Shown here one piece after another: positions 17,480-28,512 of a stretch of 64,000 bases of DNA. The notes under the pieces were generated by a model, which had not been told where the DNA came from, made no database searches, and saw nothing but the letters and a program-made list of their open reading frames with translations. How positions within the stretch are numbered: the first letter of the stretch is position 1; every line of letters begins with the position of its first letter. This stretch comes from an uncultured Victivallis sp. (GTDB lineage Bacteria > Verrucomicrobiota > Lentisphaeria > Victivallales > Victivallaceae): contig CALXOA010000090.1 of assembly GCA_944389895.1 (NCBI GenBank), positions 1-64,000 of the forward strand. The letters are read 5' to 3'. The position numbers and the translations under genes were made by a program.

Positions 17480-18715
17480 ATGGATGACCGGAATATTCTG
17501 CGAACCCTTGCCGGAGAACTGGCTGAAATCTCCGCATTGCCGGTGCAGAACCAGCGGCGGGAGAACTGGAGAGCGGCCAACGATCTGAACGCCGCGGCTC
17601 CGGTCAACCTTCTGGTTTATCAGGAACCGTGGCAGGAATTTTCCGTGCAGGAGGCGCTGACCTGCAGATGCGCCGATGATTTTCTGCGGTCAGTGGAGCT
17701 TTCCATGCGGAAGATCCTCTTCAAATGGAATCACTTTCAGGGGGATATGATCGTCGACGGCTGCTGGAAGGTTCCGGCGCTGATCAATTTCGATCCCCTC
17801 TGCGGCCTGCCGATCTCGGAAGAGATTCTGGAACAGGAGAATCACGGCGATGTCGTTTCGCACAATTACAAGACTCTGTTCAAAGATCCGGACGATCTGG
17901 AAAAAATCAAACTGGTCGACATCCGATATGACGCGGAGCAGACAGAGCGGAACCGGGAACTCCTGTCGGGGATCTTCGGCGATATCCTGCCGGTGAAAAT
18001 TCAGAAGATCGGCCCGATCTGGTTCGCCCCGTGGGACATCATCTCCATGTGGTACAATCCGATGGAACTTCTGATGGATCTGGTGTTGAAACCGGAGTTG
18101 ATGCATGGAATCATCTCCCGATATACCGATGCAATGCTTCACCAGCTGGATCAGCTCGAAGCGCAGGGACTGCTTTGCGGCTACAGTTCCGATCATTTAA
18201 CCGGATCAGGTGGACTCGCCTACTCTTCAGCGCTGGATGAAACATATGATTCCCTGCCCTGCGACCGGCAGTGGGGAAGTTCCGCAGCTCAGATCTTTTC
18301 GCAGGTCAGTCCGGAGATGCATCAGGAATTTGCGCTGCAATACGAGCGGAAGTGGCTCGATCGCTTCGGATTGACCTACTACGGCTGTTGCGAACCCCTG
18401 CATGACAAGCTGCAACTCCTCAAATCCGTGAAGAATCTGCGCAAAATCTCCTGCAGTCCCTGGAATAATCTGGAAAAGACAATCGAGCAGACCAACGGCG
18501 AATATGTGCTGTCGTTGAAATTGAATCCGGCCACGGTCGCCACACCTGATTTCAACCTTGAACCGTTCCGGAAGGAGTTCACGAGAACGGCCCGGATGCT
18601 GAAAGGAATCCCGTGTGAGATCATATTCAAGGACATCAGCACCTGCCACGGCGATGTGAACCGCATCACCCAGTGGGTGAATGCCACAAAAGAAATTCTG
18701 GAGAAAAACCGATGA
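17480..18715 (+). CDS. Uroporphyrinogen-decarboxylase-like protein, first of a pair
   Basis: The 411-residue protein resembles the URO-D superfamily branch that includes corrinoid-dependent methyltransferases. It has a TIM-barrel-like ending with FGLTYYGCCEPLHDKLQLLK, VLSLKLNPA and DISTCHGDVNRITQW, and no haem operon is near. The fold is recognisable but the substrate is not; such proteins in gut bacteria often demethylate or rearrange small substrates. The ATG at 17480 has GGAG 8 bases upstream; the longer frame from 17420 lacks an SD. The TGA overlaps the ATG of the next gene as ATGA, so the two proteins are made together. Confidence 0.75.
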   Translation: MDDRNILRTLAGELAEISALPVQNQRRENWRAANDLNAAAPVNLLVYQEPWQEFSVQEALTCRCADDFLRSVELSMRKILFKWNHFQGDMIVDGCWKVPALINFDPLCGLPISEEILEQENHGDVVSHNYKTLFKDPDDLEKIKLVDIRYDAEQTERNRELLSGIFGDILPVKIQKIGPIWFAPWDIISMWYNPMELLMDLVLKPELMHGIISRYTDAMLHQLDQLEAQGLLCGYSSDHLTGSGGLAYSSALDETYDSLPCDRQWGSSAAQIFSQVSPEMHQEFALQYERKWLDRFGLTYYGCCEPLHDKLQLLKSVKNLRKISCSPWNNLEKTIEQTNGEYVLSLKLNPATVATPDFNLEPFRKEFTRTARMLKGIPCEIIFKDISTCHGDVNRITQWVNATKEILEKNR

Positions 18716-19746
18716 CATCCCTGGAACGTTTCGAAAGATTCTGCCGGCATCAGCACATCGATGAACCACTGCATTGGCTGGGCATTCCGACCCCGCAGGC
18801 GTTGCCGAAACTGCTGGAGTATTTTCAGGCAAACGATGAAATCGAACTGAAAAACAGGCTCGGTGACGATATTTATCCGGTGGAAGTCGCATACAACAAT
18901 CCGCCGACCAATCACATCGCATGCGCCTTTGACTGGCATCCGGCAACGGACGAGGAGAGTTATACCGAGCGTTCGCTCACCACAGACGGTTTCTTCGCCC
19001 ACTGCAGCGATGTAAACCGCTTCCCCTGGCCCGACCCGGCCGCGCACATCGACATCGCCGGCTGCATTGCCCACGCAGCTGCGGTTCCTGCGGGCAAGGT
19101 GGGACTCGGCGTCATGTGGAGTGCCCATTTTCAGGATGCCTGCGCAGCATTCGGCATGGAGAACGCGCTGATGCAGATGGCGCTGGAGCCTGAGCTGTTT
19201 CAGCAGGTGATCGACCGGATCGTGGAGTTTTACCTCGAGGCGAATGAGATCTTCTACCGGGCAGTCAAGGGAAGGATTCACGCGGTACTGCTGGGCAATG
19301 ATCTGGGGACGCAGCTCAGTTTGATCATCTCTCCGGAGATGGTGCGCCGGTTCGTTCTGCCGGGAGTCAGAAAACTGATCACCCAGGCTCACGGGTACGG
19401 TCTCAAGGTGATCTACCACTCCTGCGGCTCAATCCACCCGATCATTCCGGATCTCGTGGAGTGCGGGGCGGATATCATCCATCCGATTCAGGCCAGGGCG
19501 AGTGGAATGTCCGCAGTGGAATTGAAGGAAAAATTCGGAGATCGGTACCTCTATTGCGGTGGAGTCGATGTTCAGGAGCTGCTGGTAAACGGCTCGGCGG
19601 ATCAAGTACGCGCCGAAGTGAAGCGACTGCTGGAAATTTTCCCGGACAATCTGATCCTTTCCCCCAGTCACGAAGCGATTCTGCCTGATGTGCCCCCGGA
19701 AAACATCGAAGCCCTTTACCGCAGGAGAGAGCAGAAACGGAAGTGA
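18712..19746 (+). CDS. Uroporphyrinogen-decarboxylase-family protein, second of a pair
   Basis: The barrel features of the URO-D family are clear: GLGVMWSAHFQDACAAFGME, GNDLGTQLSLIISPEM, VIYHSCGSIHPIIPDLVECG, HPIQARASGM and LYCGGVDVQELLVNG. The HSCG-type Cys together with the late GGVD fits methyltransferase-like relatives that bind zinc. It is coupled to the preceding paralogue through an ATGA overlap with GGAGAAAAACCG as ribosome site. A role as a two-subunit enzyme acting on a methylated or carboxylated compound is plausible but unproven. No corrinoid protein is encoded in the window. Confidence 0.82.
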   Translation: MTSLERFERFCRHQHIDEPLHWLGIPTPQALPKLLEYFQANDEIELKNRLGDDIYPVEVAYNNPPTNHIACAFDWHPATDEESYTERSLTTDGFFAHCSDVNRFPWPDPAAHIDIAGCIAHAAAVPAGKVGLGVMWSAHFQDACAAFGMENALMQMALEPELFQQVIDRIVEFYLEANEIFYRAVKGRIHAVLLGNDLGTQLSLIISPEMVRRFVLPGVRKLITQAHGYGLKVIYHSCGSIHPIIPDLVECGADIIHPIQARASGMSAVELKEKFGDRYLYCGGVDVQELLVNGSADQVRAEVKRLLEIFPDNLILSPSHEAILPDVPPENIEALYRRREQKRK

Positions 19747-19902
19747 GATGCGCCGCCCCGTCCCGGAGGGGCGTCCCTCCCCCGGCGGTTCCGGCAGGAC
19801 ATGAAACAAAAAGAGGAGAGATCATGTACCGCCCACCGGACCGGCTGACCTGAATGTTGAACAAAAAAACACAATTCCATCATCGGAATTTACGGAGTAT
19901 TC

Positions 19903-22149
19903 ATGAATCAGAAAACGAAAAAAATTCCCGCAACCAATCCGGAACTATTGGCGCCTGCCGGGAGTCCGGCCTGCGCGCTCGCGGCTTTCGACGCCGGCGC
20001 GGACGCGATCTACGCGGGACTGTCTAAATTCAATGCACGCGAAAGAGGAGAGAACTTCACCCCTGACACACTCGCCCGGGTGGTTGATTATGCGCACAAG
20101 CTGAATCGAAAGGTTTACGTCACGCTCAACACGCTGGTCAAGGAACATGAACTGTCCGAGGTGGCCGAATATCTCGCGCTTCTGGAAGAGATTGCGCCCG
20201 ATGCGCTGCTGGTGCAGGATCTCGGCGTGCTGCGGATGGCACGGGAGTTTTTCCCCTCGCTCGTACTGCATGCCTCCACCCAGATGGGATTTCAGAACTC
20301 CGCGGGGTTGCGAATCGCAAAAGAACTCGGCGTGACCCGGGTGGTGCTTGAGCGGCAGATGACTCTGGATGAAATCGCCGAGGTGAAGAAGTCAACCGAT
20401 CTCGAGCTTGAGGTTTTCATTCACGGTGCGCTCTGCGTCTCCCTTTCCGGACAGTGCTTCTTCTCCTCCTATCTCGGCGGTTACAGCGGCAATCGAGGCA
20501 AATGCAAACAGCCTTGCCGCCGCCGCTATTTCACTGCGCGGGGTAACGGCTTCTTCTTCTCTCCGCAGGACCTCTGTTCCATTGAACTGTTGCCCGCGCT
20601 GCGGGAACTGGGCATCGACTCGCTGAAAATCGAAGGGCGGCTCAAACAACCCGACTACGTGAAACAGACGGTGGAAGCCTACCGGCTGCTTCTCGACGCC
20701 CCCCCGGAGGAATTTCCGAAACTCCTCGGCGAGGCGCGGCTGCTGCTCAGCAAAGGATGCGGGCGCAAATGGTCGCACGGCTTTTTCAGTGGAGAATCCG
20801 CAAGGACACTGATCCAGCATGACGCGCTGGGAGCAGCCGGTCTGCTCTGCGGTACCGTCGAGGCGGTGCGTGACAACGGGTTCGGGCTGACGGCCAGAAA
20901 ACGGCTCTTTCTCGGTGACCGCATCCGGGTCCAGCCGCAATCGGGAGACGAGGGCCCGGCATTGACCATTACAAAAATGTTCGTAGCCAACCAGCCGGCC
21001 CGGAAAGCGTCGCCCGGAGAACGGGTTTTCATCTGCTGCGACAAGCCGGTTGCCGAACGCGGGCTGGTCTTCAAAATCGGGGAGAGCTACGGAGATTACT
21101 CCGGCCGCATTGCCGCATTGCCGCCGCGACGGATTGCACTCAATCTTCAAGTGTCGCTGACGGCACATCGGATCGAGGTGAATGTGCTCAACGCGCCATT
21201 GGCATTGTGGAGCAGGGAGATCGATCTCGCCCCGGCGACCGGCCGGCCGGTATCGGCGGAGACGCTCGAAAACGAGTTTTCCGCCGCCAATTCCGGGAAG
21301 TTCGGACTCGGAGAGTTCACCGCCACGATCGCGGGGCACTACTTTCTGCCGGCAAGCGAACTCAAAACGCTCCGGCGGGAGTTCTGGGAACATGTCAAGA
21401 CGAACCTGAAGCCGGAAGCGGTTTTCCGGAGCTCCGCGGCGGGGCTGGAAAAATTCCGCACCGCCTATCTCGCGCTCAAACCGGGTTACACCCTTCCCGT
21501 TCATCTTCCGGAAACCGTCGCGATGAAGCCCGGCGGCGCCGAACCGGCAAACCGCCACGCGATCCGGGCAGACCGGCTCTTCGATTTCAATAAGGAGACG
21601 CAGGAGGTGATCCTGCCCGAGTTCTGTCCGGAAGGCAGACTCGGTGCGGTGGTCAAGGCGCTCCGCGCAGCGGCCGCCGCCGGGATCAGACGGTTCCGGG
21701 TCACCGCGCTTTACGGCCTGGCCCTTCTCGAACATCTGGAGACCGAAGAGGTGATCGCTTCGATGCCGCTGCCGGTCGCCAACTCGATGGCGGCACTGGA
21801 GCTGACCCGTTTCGGGGTCACCCGCGTGATGGCGCATATCGAGCTGGAAAAAGAGTCGATCGAGGAGTTGCGTGCCCGCTCGATCATTCCGGTGGAGCTC
21901 TATCGGCTCGGCCGCCCTGCGCTGCTGATCAGCCGGGCGACAATTCCGGCGTCGGGAGAGTTCCGGGACGGTCGGGGTAATGAGTTCGTCGTCCGTTTCG
22001 AGCGGCGCGATGGAATGACACGGGTCTACCCGAAGAAAGTCCATTCGGTACCGCGCATGGCGGGAATTTACGACTACTACGATCTCACCAATGCCCATTG
22101 GAAAAATCAGGAAACCGGCACCTTCAACTTCGATGCCGGATGGCTTTGA
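19903..22149 (+). CDS. Peptidase U32-family protein, RlhA/YdcP-like
   Basis: ELLAPAGSPACALAAFDAGA and ADAIYAGLSKFNARERGENF open the U32 barrel. The signature EVFIHGALCVSLSGQCFFSS, with the GNRGKCKQPCRRRY cysteines that ligate an Fe-S cluster in this family, lies near residues 175-208. At 748 residues, with a long C-terminal extension, it matches the RlhA/YdcP branch, whose E. coli member hydroxylates 23S rRNA using prephenate. The rRNA-hydroxylase role is inferred from architecture. GGAG lies 6 bases before the ATG. A MoxR ATPase gene follows after 28 bases. Confidence 0.85.
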   Translation: MNQKTKKIPATNPELLAPAGSPACALAAFDAGADAIYAGLSKFNARERGENFTPDTLARVVDYAHKLNRKVYVTLNTLVKEHELSEVAEYLALLEEIAPDALLVQDLGVLRMAREFFPSLVLHASTQMGFQNSAGLRIAKELGVTRVVLERQMTLDEIAEVKKSTDLELEVFIHGALCVSLSGQCFFSSYLGGYSGNRGKCKQPCRRRYFTARGNGFFFSPQDLCSIELLPALRELGIDSLKIEGRLKQPDYVKQTVEAYRLLLDAPPEEFPKLLGEARLLLSKGCGRKWSHGFFSGESARTLIQHDALGAAGLLCGTVEAVRDNGFGLTARKRLFLGDRIRVQPQSGDEGPALTITKMFVANQPARKASPGERVFICCDKPVAERGLVFKIGESYGDYSGRIAALPPRRIALNLQVSLTAHRIEVNVLNAPLALWSREIDLAPATGRPVSAETLENEFSAANSGKFGLGEFTATIAGHYFLPASELKTLRREFWEHVKTNLKPEAVFRSSAAGLEKFRTAYLALKPGYTLPVHLPETVAMKPGGAEPANRHAIRADRLFDFNKETQEVILPEFCPEGRLGAVVKALRAAAAAGIRRFRVTALYGLALLEHLETEEVIASMPLPVANSMAALELTRFGVTRVMAHIELEKESIEELRARSIIPVELYRLGRPALLISRATIPASGEFRDGRGNEFVVRFERRDGMTRVYPKKVHSVPRMAGIYDYYDLTNAHWKNQETGTFNFDAGWL

Positions 22150-22177
22150 ACAACAACCCGCAGGAAACCCTTGAAAC

Positions 22178-23113
22178 ATGCCCGATCCATTGGAAAAACT
22201 TCATGAGGCCGAATCCCGGTTGAACCGGATCATCCGTGGGAAATCCACCGTAATCCGCCACCTGCTGACTGCCTTCGTGGCCGGCGGCAATGTACTGCTC
22301 GACGATGTGCCGGGCGTCGGAAAAACCACGCTGGCCAAGGCGCTGGCGAAATTGGTCGACGCCAATTTCGCCCGTGTCCAGTTCACGCCGGATCTGCTGC
22401 CGGCCGACATTCTCGGCACCAGCATCTACAATCCGAAAGACGGAACCTTTCAGTTCCGGCCCGGTCCGGTTTTTACCAACATCCTGCTGGCCGACGAGAT
22501 CAACCGCGCCTCGCCGCGCACTCAGTCGGCCCTGCTCGAGTGTATGTGTGAACATCAGATTTCCGCCGGCGGTGCAACCCGCCCGCTGAGCGCCCCTTTC
22601 ATGGTGATCGCCACCCAGAATCCGATCGAATTTCAGGGGACCTATCCCCTGCCCGAAGCGCAGCTCGACCGCTTCATGATGCGCCTTTCCCTCGGATATC
22701 CCGAAGCAGAGGCTGAGAACGCAATGCTTCTCGACCGCCGGCGCGGCAATCCGGCCGACGAACTCGAACCGCTGCTCAACTGCGCCGATCTGCTCGATCT
22801 CAACGAACGGATGAAAACCGTCGGCATAGAAGAGAGCGTTTCAGATTATCTGCTGGCGATCATCCGTGCAACCCGCAATGAGAGTCGTCTCGCCCTCGGG
22901 GCCAGTCCGCGTGCGGCCCTGCTGCTCTCGGATGCCGCCCGGGCCGCCGCGCTGCTGGCCGGACGTGACTATGTGTTACCCGACGAGGTCCGGGAGCTGG
23001 CGATGGTGGTGTTGCCGCACCGCCTGGTAATCGATTCCAAAACCCGCTATTCCGGCGGAAGCGCCGTCGAGATTATGCGGGAGATTCTCGAACAGGTCAG
23101 GATTCCCCGCTGA
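22178..23113 (+). CDS. MoxR-family AAA+ ATPase
   Basis: The Walker A motif PGVGKT lies at about residues 45-50 and the Walker B motif ILLADE at about 104-109. PFMVIATQNPIEFQGTYPLP, LDRFMMRLSLGYP and the late GASPRAALLLSDAARAAA are MoxR hallmarks. MoxR proteins act as chaperone-like ATPases, usually with a DUF58 and a VWA protein encoded next door. Here those partners are missing and the next genes are the ferredoxin and oxoacid oxidoreductase, so the partner is unclear. AGGA precedes the ATG at 12 bases. Confidence 0.92.
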   Translation: MPDPLEKLHEAESRLNRIIRGKSTVIRHLLTAFVAGGNVLLDDVPGVGKTTLAKALAKLVDANFARVQFTPDLLPADILGTSIYNPKDGTFQFRPGPVFTNILLADEINRASPRTQSALLECMCEHQISAGGATRPLSAPFMVIATQNPIEFQGTYPLPEAQLDRFMMRLSLGYPEAEAENAMLLDRRRGNPADELEPLLNCADLLDLNERMKTVGIEESVSDYLLAIIRATRNESRLALGASPRAALLLSDAARAAALLAGRDYVLPDEVRELAMVVLPHRLVIDSKTRYSGGSAVEIMREILEQVRIPR

Positions 23114-23148
23114 ATCCCCTGCAAACATCAGAAGAGGAAGTCGGAAAA

Positions 23149-23385
23149 ATGACAGAACAATCCAATCCATCCTTCGAGGTGGTGATCGCCGCAGACGAGT
23201 GCAAAGGGTGCGAAAGGTGTGTAATCGCCTGTCCACGCGGCGTGCTTGCCATGGGGACACACCTCAATAAACTCGGGTTCCCGTCGGTCGTCCTCACCGG
23301 CAATTGCTGTATCGGTTGCGGCGGCTGTTTCTACACCTGCCCGGAACCCGGGACACTGACCATCATCCGTCATGAAAGCGAGTGA
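23149..23385 (+). CDS. korD: 2x[4Fe-4S] ferredoxin, delta subunit of 2-oxoacid oxidoreductase
   Basis: The two cluster motifs [15 protein letters not shown] and [16 protein letters not shown] fill the 78-residue protein, each giving three CxxC-spaced cysteines plus the CP. Its position directly before korA and the KorB-C fusion makes it the electron-transfer delta subunit. GAGGAAG provides the ribosome site. Its stop lies 5 bases before the korA ATG, so translation is coupled. Confidence 0.9.
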   Translation: MTEQSNPSFEVVIAADECKGCERCVIACPRGVLAMGTHLNKLGFPSVVLTGNCCIGCGGCFYTCPEPGTLTIIRHESE

Positions 23386-23390
23386 AAAAC

Positions 23391-24452
23391 ATGGAATACA
23401 CCAATCGAATGCTTCTCAAGGGTAACGAAGCGGTCGTCTACGGCGCGCTGCTGGCCGGATGCGAGTGCTTCTTCGGTTACCCGATCACCCCGGCCAGCGA
23501 AATCGCCCACACCGCCGCACGCTGTTTCCCGAAGCTCGGCCGAACCTTTCTGCAGGCGGAATGCGAAATCGCCGCGATCAATATGGTCATGGGCGCAGCC
23601 GCCAACGGCCGCCGGGCGATGACCGCCAGCTCCGGACTCGGAATCAGCCTGAAACAGGAGGGGATCAGCTACCTCTCGGGCAGCGAACTTCCGGCGCTGG
23701 TGGTCGACATCACCCGCGGCGGCCCGGGACTCGGCAACATCGCTCCCGAACAGGCAGATTACAACCAGGTCGTCAAGGGCGGAGGACACGGCAGCTACAG
23801 ATGCATCGTGCTCGCGCCGGCCTCGGCGCAGGAGATGTGCGACCTGGCTTTCACCGCATTCGACCTCGCGGAAAAATACCGGATCGTCGTCTACATGATG
23901 ACCGACGGCGTGATCGGCCAGACGATGGAAACGGTAACGCTTCCCGAGCCGCTTCCGGGACGGCGGGAAGTGCCGGAGTGGGCGCTCGACGTTTCGCGCA
24001 ACCGCCACAACATGATCAGTTCCATCTATCTGGAGACCGACGACCTCGAGGCGTTGAATCTCCGCCTTCAGCGGAAATACCGCCTGATCGAAGAGCGGGA
24101 ACAGCGTTGCGAACTCTACCGGGCCGAAGATGCCGAAATCGTTCTGGTCGGCTACGGGATCTCCGGCAGGCTCTGCCGCACCGCGGTCGATGTGCTGCGC
24201 GGCAGGGGCGTCAAAGCCGGGCTGTTGCGTCCGATCACGCTCTTCCCCTTCCCCGTCGATACGCTGAATGCGCTGACGGCGAAACAATTCATCGCGGTCG
24301 AGATGAGTTCCGGACAGATGATCGACGATGTGAAACTCGCGATCAACTGTTCCCGCCCGGTCGCACTGATCAACCGGATGGGCGGCAACATCGCCGGAAT
24401 CGACGAAATCGTCGCACGAACCGAGGCCATTCTTGCAGCGAAGGAGGCGTAA
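23391..24452 (+). CDS. korA: 2-oxoacid:ferredoxin oxidoreductase, alpha subunit (KorA/VorB-like)
   Basis: The N-terminus [20 protein letters not shown] with [12 protein letters not shown] is the pyrimidine-binding domain of the alpha subunit. [17 protein letters not shown] starts the second domain and [19 protein letters not shown] the last. The complex oxidatively decarboxylates 2-oxoglutarate or branched 2-oxoacids with CoA, reducing ferredoxin; the sequence alone does not separate these substrates. The ATG at 23391 was chosen over GTG 23382, which overlaps the ferredoxin stop. Confidence 0.92.
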   Translation: MEYTNRMLLKGNEAVVYGALLAGCECFFGYPITPASEIAHTAARCFPKLGRTFLQAECEIAAINMVMGAAANGRRAMTASSGLGISLKQEGISYLSGSELPALVVDITRGGPGLGNIAPEQADYNQVVKGGGHGSYRCIVLAPASAQEMCDLAFTAFDLAEKYRIVVYMMTDGVIGQTMETVTLPEPLPGRREVPEWALDVSRNRHNMISSIYLETDDLEALNLRLQRKYRLIEEREQRCELYRAEDAEIVLVGYGISGRLCRTAVDVLRGRGVKAGLLRPITLFPFPVDTLNALTAKQFIAVEMSSGQMIDDVKLAINCSRPVALINRMGGNIAGIDEIVARTEAILAAKEA

Positions 24453-24454
24453 TC

Positions 24455-25942
<1,488 letters not shown>

Positions 25943-25944
25943 AA

Positions 25945-25981
25945 AACCGGGAACCGCCACAAGACAACACGGTTCCCGGTT
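25945..25981 (+). terminator. Hairpin after the kor operon
   Basis: AACCGGGAACCG (25945-25956) pairs over 12 bases with CGGTTCCCGGTT (25970-25981), starting 3 bases after the stop. Only a weak T-run (CTTTT) follows at a distance, so it may act together with the next hairpin. Confidence 0.55.
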
Positions 25982-26015
25982 CCCGGGCAGCTTTTCCCAT
26001 AAAAAAGTCAACTTT

Positions 26016-26046
26016 GAGGGGGGGGGACACTTCCCCCCTCTTTTTT
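26016..26046 (+). terminator. Rho-independent terminator of the U32-MoxR-kor run
   Basis: GAGGGGGG (26016-26023) pairs with CCCCCCTC (26033-26040), followed by six T residues (26041-26046). It lies between convergent genes. Confidence 0.8.
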
Positions 26047-26052
26047 ACCGCT

Positions 26053-27735
26053 TCACTCCTCTTCGTCAGCCACTTCGCTGTCGGAACTGAAGCCGAGCGC
26101 CTTGAGCGCCTGTTGCAGTTTCGCAACCGTCCCGGCGGAAAGCCCATCCCGTTCGGCAAGATATTCCACCACCGCGACCGGATCATCAGTACCGATATTC
26201 AGCCCTTCCACATGTCCGTCACTGAAAGCGACATTGCAGAATACGCCGGAATGGTTGCCCGGCTTCTCAAGCAGCAGCGGGACGATATCGGCGTCTTCCG
26301 GAGAGAATCCGCCGAGGTAGAGGTAGGAACAATTTTCCGGGGCCGACGTTCCGGCCGTTTCCCTGGCACTCGGACAGATCAGAACGGTCGCCGGCAAATA
26401 ACCGCCGGCAACCAGCTCTCGGAGGCCGCCGGCGGCGGGAAAAGCTCCACCTTTATCGTTGGAATACACGAACATGGCGGCCATAATCTGCTTCATATTA
26501 CTGGTGCAGCTGACCTGCCTGGCCCTTTCCCGGGCCTGATTCAACGCCGGCAACAACATCCCGGCGTAAATGGCGATGGGGGCCGCCGTCTGGAGTTGGT
26601 CGAGAGAATAATTCGAGCGGAAGACATTCAACACGCCGTTCGCACGGCAGTCGGAGACTCCGACGACAACCGGCAGTTCAAACTGCGCCAATATCAGCTC
26701 GAAGCTCTCCGGCTCCCCGGAAAGTTCCGCCAGCGCATCGACGACCTCGCGCTTCGGACGCAGAAACAGGAAACCGGTCCCCTGTTCCGGCAGCCCCTTG
26801 AAATATTTCGCCAGCGCGGGATCCGCCGCCGCTCCCCCCTTGCGGGCCGCATCCAGAATGCTGCGATGTGAAACCAGTATCACCTGTCCATCGGCAAAGA
26901 TGAGTTCCGGCTTGAGCCATGGCTGCGCAAACGGCAGAGGAAGCTGATAGCCGTCGGCGCTTTTCACCATCATCGCCCCGAATCGAGTATCGATCAGACT
27001 GCGGAGTTTGCCCGTTTTGTCCGGAATGACCAGCATACCGCCGCCGGAAAGCTCCCCCTCTCCCGCGACAGCGGTGATCATCAGGAAATATTCCCCGGAA
27101 ATGGAGTCGAGCAACTCGGGCAGCGCCACACCGAACTGCGCCTGCATCTGCTGTTCCGGCAACGCAGCCATCATCGCCAGTTGCGGATTACCGGAATTGG
27201 CGAGAAATTCGCGGACACCGGCCCATCCTTTCCCGAACTCCAGCCAGGCGCCGAGGGCCAGCTGAGCATCCGGCGTGATCATCTTCATTCCGGTCAGCGG
27301 CCGATTCTGCCATGAGGAGAAATCGTAGAGCAATCCCTTGGGGGCGGCAGTGTCAAACAACGCGAAGAGCTTCGTCACCGCCACCCGGTCGGCTCCGCTT
27401 CCTTCAGTGCGGGAACTTGACGCGGATGCCTGCAACGCCTCCAGATTCAATGCATTCAGAATACTCCGCACGGTTCCGGAAAGAGCTTCCGGCGACATTT
27501 TCTCTTTTGCTCCGGCAGAATCGGCAAACGCCTGAAGGAAAGTCTCCGTCATGCCCCTGATGCTGCCGGCCAACCCCTGCATATTTGAAAACTGCAGGTA
27601 ACTTCCCCCCTGATCGACCTGAGCAACAGTGGCGTCAAACACCTGCTTCTCGGTAAGTTCCGCCGCCCCGGCTCCTCCCAGCACGAAGCTGCCCGCCACT
27701 CCGGCCGCCAGCATGGATTTGAAAAAACGTCCCAT
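26053..27735 (-). CDS. Secreted protein with an internal pseudopilin-like domain
   Basis: A signal peptide (FFKSMLAAGVAGSFVLGGAGA-AE) starts a 560-residue exported protein. Residues about 25-375 form a domain I do not recognise, rich in Ala and Gly, with DUF3352-like features (GEYFLMITAVAG, LLDSISGEYF). Residues about 385-530 look like the soluble half of an H-X9-DG pseudopilin: AIYAGMLLPALNQARERARQ, then CTSNMKQIMAAMFVYSNDKG, and near the end NHSGVFCNVAFSDGHVEGLN (here X10). The prepilin cleavage site and the first half of the hydrophobic helix are absent. The ATG at 27735 is preferred because GGAGG lies 5 bases upstream; GTG 27738 is too close to it. Function unknown. Confidence 0.8.
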   Translation of the reverse strand: MGRFFKSMLAAGVAGSFVLGGAGAAELTEKQVFDATVAQVDQGGSYLQFSNMQGLAGSIRGMTETFLQAFADSAGAKEKMSPEALSGTVRSILNALNLEALQASASSSRTEGSGADRVAVTKLFALFDTAAPKGLLYDFSSWQNRPLTGMKMITPDAQLALGAWLEFGKGWAGVREFLANSGNPQLAMMAALPEQQMQAQFGVALPELLDSISGEYFLMITAVAGEGELSGGGMLVIPDKTGKLRSLIDTRFGAMMVKSADGYQLPLPFAQPWLKPELIFADGQVILVSHRSILDAARKGGAAADPALAKYFKGLPEQGTGFLFLRPKREVVDALAELSGEPESFELILAQFELPVVVGVSDCRANGVLNVFRSNYSLDQLQTAAPIAIYAGMLLPALNQARERARQVSCTSNMKQIMAAMFVYSNDKGGAFPAAGGLRELVAGGYLPATVLICPSARETAGTSAPENCSYLYLGGFSPEDADIVPLLLEKPGNHSGVFCNVAFSDGHVEGLNIGTDDPVAVVEYLAERDGLSAGTVAKLQQALKALGFSSDSEVADEEE

Positions 27736-27885
27736 CACCGCCTCCTCTCTCTTTTCTTCTGAATATCCTTGTTGCAGAGGCCCATTTTCCCTGCGCCTTT
27801 ACCGACAAACAGAATATAGTGTAAAACCGGACATTTTCCACCGGGAACCGACAGAAAACAGGAAATATCCTGACTTTTCAGAAGG

Positions 27886-28512
27886 CTAGGCCAGACAAGT
27901 CACCGCGAAGAACTGCAGAATACTCCCAGCCAGCACAAAAAGATGCCAGATCGCGTGGCAGTAGGGACGACGCAGCACATAGAAAATCACTCCGACCGTG
28001 TAGGCCGCTCCCCCCGCCAGCAACAGCAGGAAAGCGGTCGACGGCATACCGGCAATCAAACGCCGGAGTACCCAGAGACAGAGCCAACCCATGCCGAGGT
28101 AGAGCGCCAGCGACACTTTCGGGAAACGCCCCATCGCAAAAATCACCAGCAATATGCCGCAGAGCGCCAGCGCCCATATGGTACAGAGCAGCCCGGTACC
28201 GAGCCGCCCCCCGACCGCCACCAGCAGTACCGGAGTATAGGTACCTGCGATCAGAAGATAAATCGCCGCATGGTCCAGCCGCCGCAACAACGCCCGGCGG
28301 CGGGACTCCACAGCACCATGATAGAGGGCGCTGGCGCAGTAGAGCAGCACCAGAGTCGCGCCGTAAACGGCGGCACCGGCCCGCAACACCATCGAACGCG
28401 GAGGATCAAGCACGAGGAAAAATATCACTCCGAGCAGAGCGATCACCGCCCCGGCGGCATGGGTCAGCACATTGAGCTTTTCCTCCAGAGAGGGAACCGG
28501 ATCCCCGTTCAC
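27886..28512 (-). CDS. Hemolysin III family membrane protein (PAQR/YqfA-like)
   Basis: Seven hydrophobic helices and the family motifs are present: LYCASALYHGAVESRRRALL, DHAAIYLLIAGTYTPVLL, and a C-terminal YCHAIWHLFVLAGSILQFFA. The conserved Ser/His/Asp/His pattern suggests a metal-dependent membrane hydrolase as in other PAQR proteins; hemolysis itself is not implied. The GTG at 28512 overlaps the TGA of the upstream acetyltransferase (GTGA) and is preferred over the longer frame from 28554, which lies inside that gene. Confidence 0.88.
   Translation of the reverse strand: MNGDPVPSLEEKLNVLTHAAGAVIALLGVIFFLVLDPPRSMVLRAGAAVYGATLVLLYCASALYHGAVESRRRALLRRLDHAAIYLLIAGTYTPVLLVAVGGRLGTGLLCTIWALALCGILLVIFAMGRFPKVSLALYLGMGWLCLWVLRRLIAGMPSTAFLLLLAGGAAYTVGVIFYVLRRPYCHAIWHLFVLAGSILQFFAVTCLA

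Noticed and set aside
20392..22179. A 595-codon minus-strand open frame
   Set aside because: It is antisense to the clearly identified U32 gene and has no recognisable protein features.
23459..24454. Upstream extension of the korB-C frame by 332 codons
   Set aside because: It overlaps korA in another frame and reads as Arg/Gly-rich shadow; AAGGAGG marks the true start at 24455.
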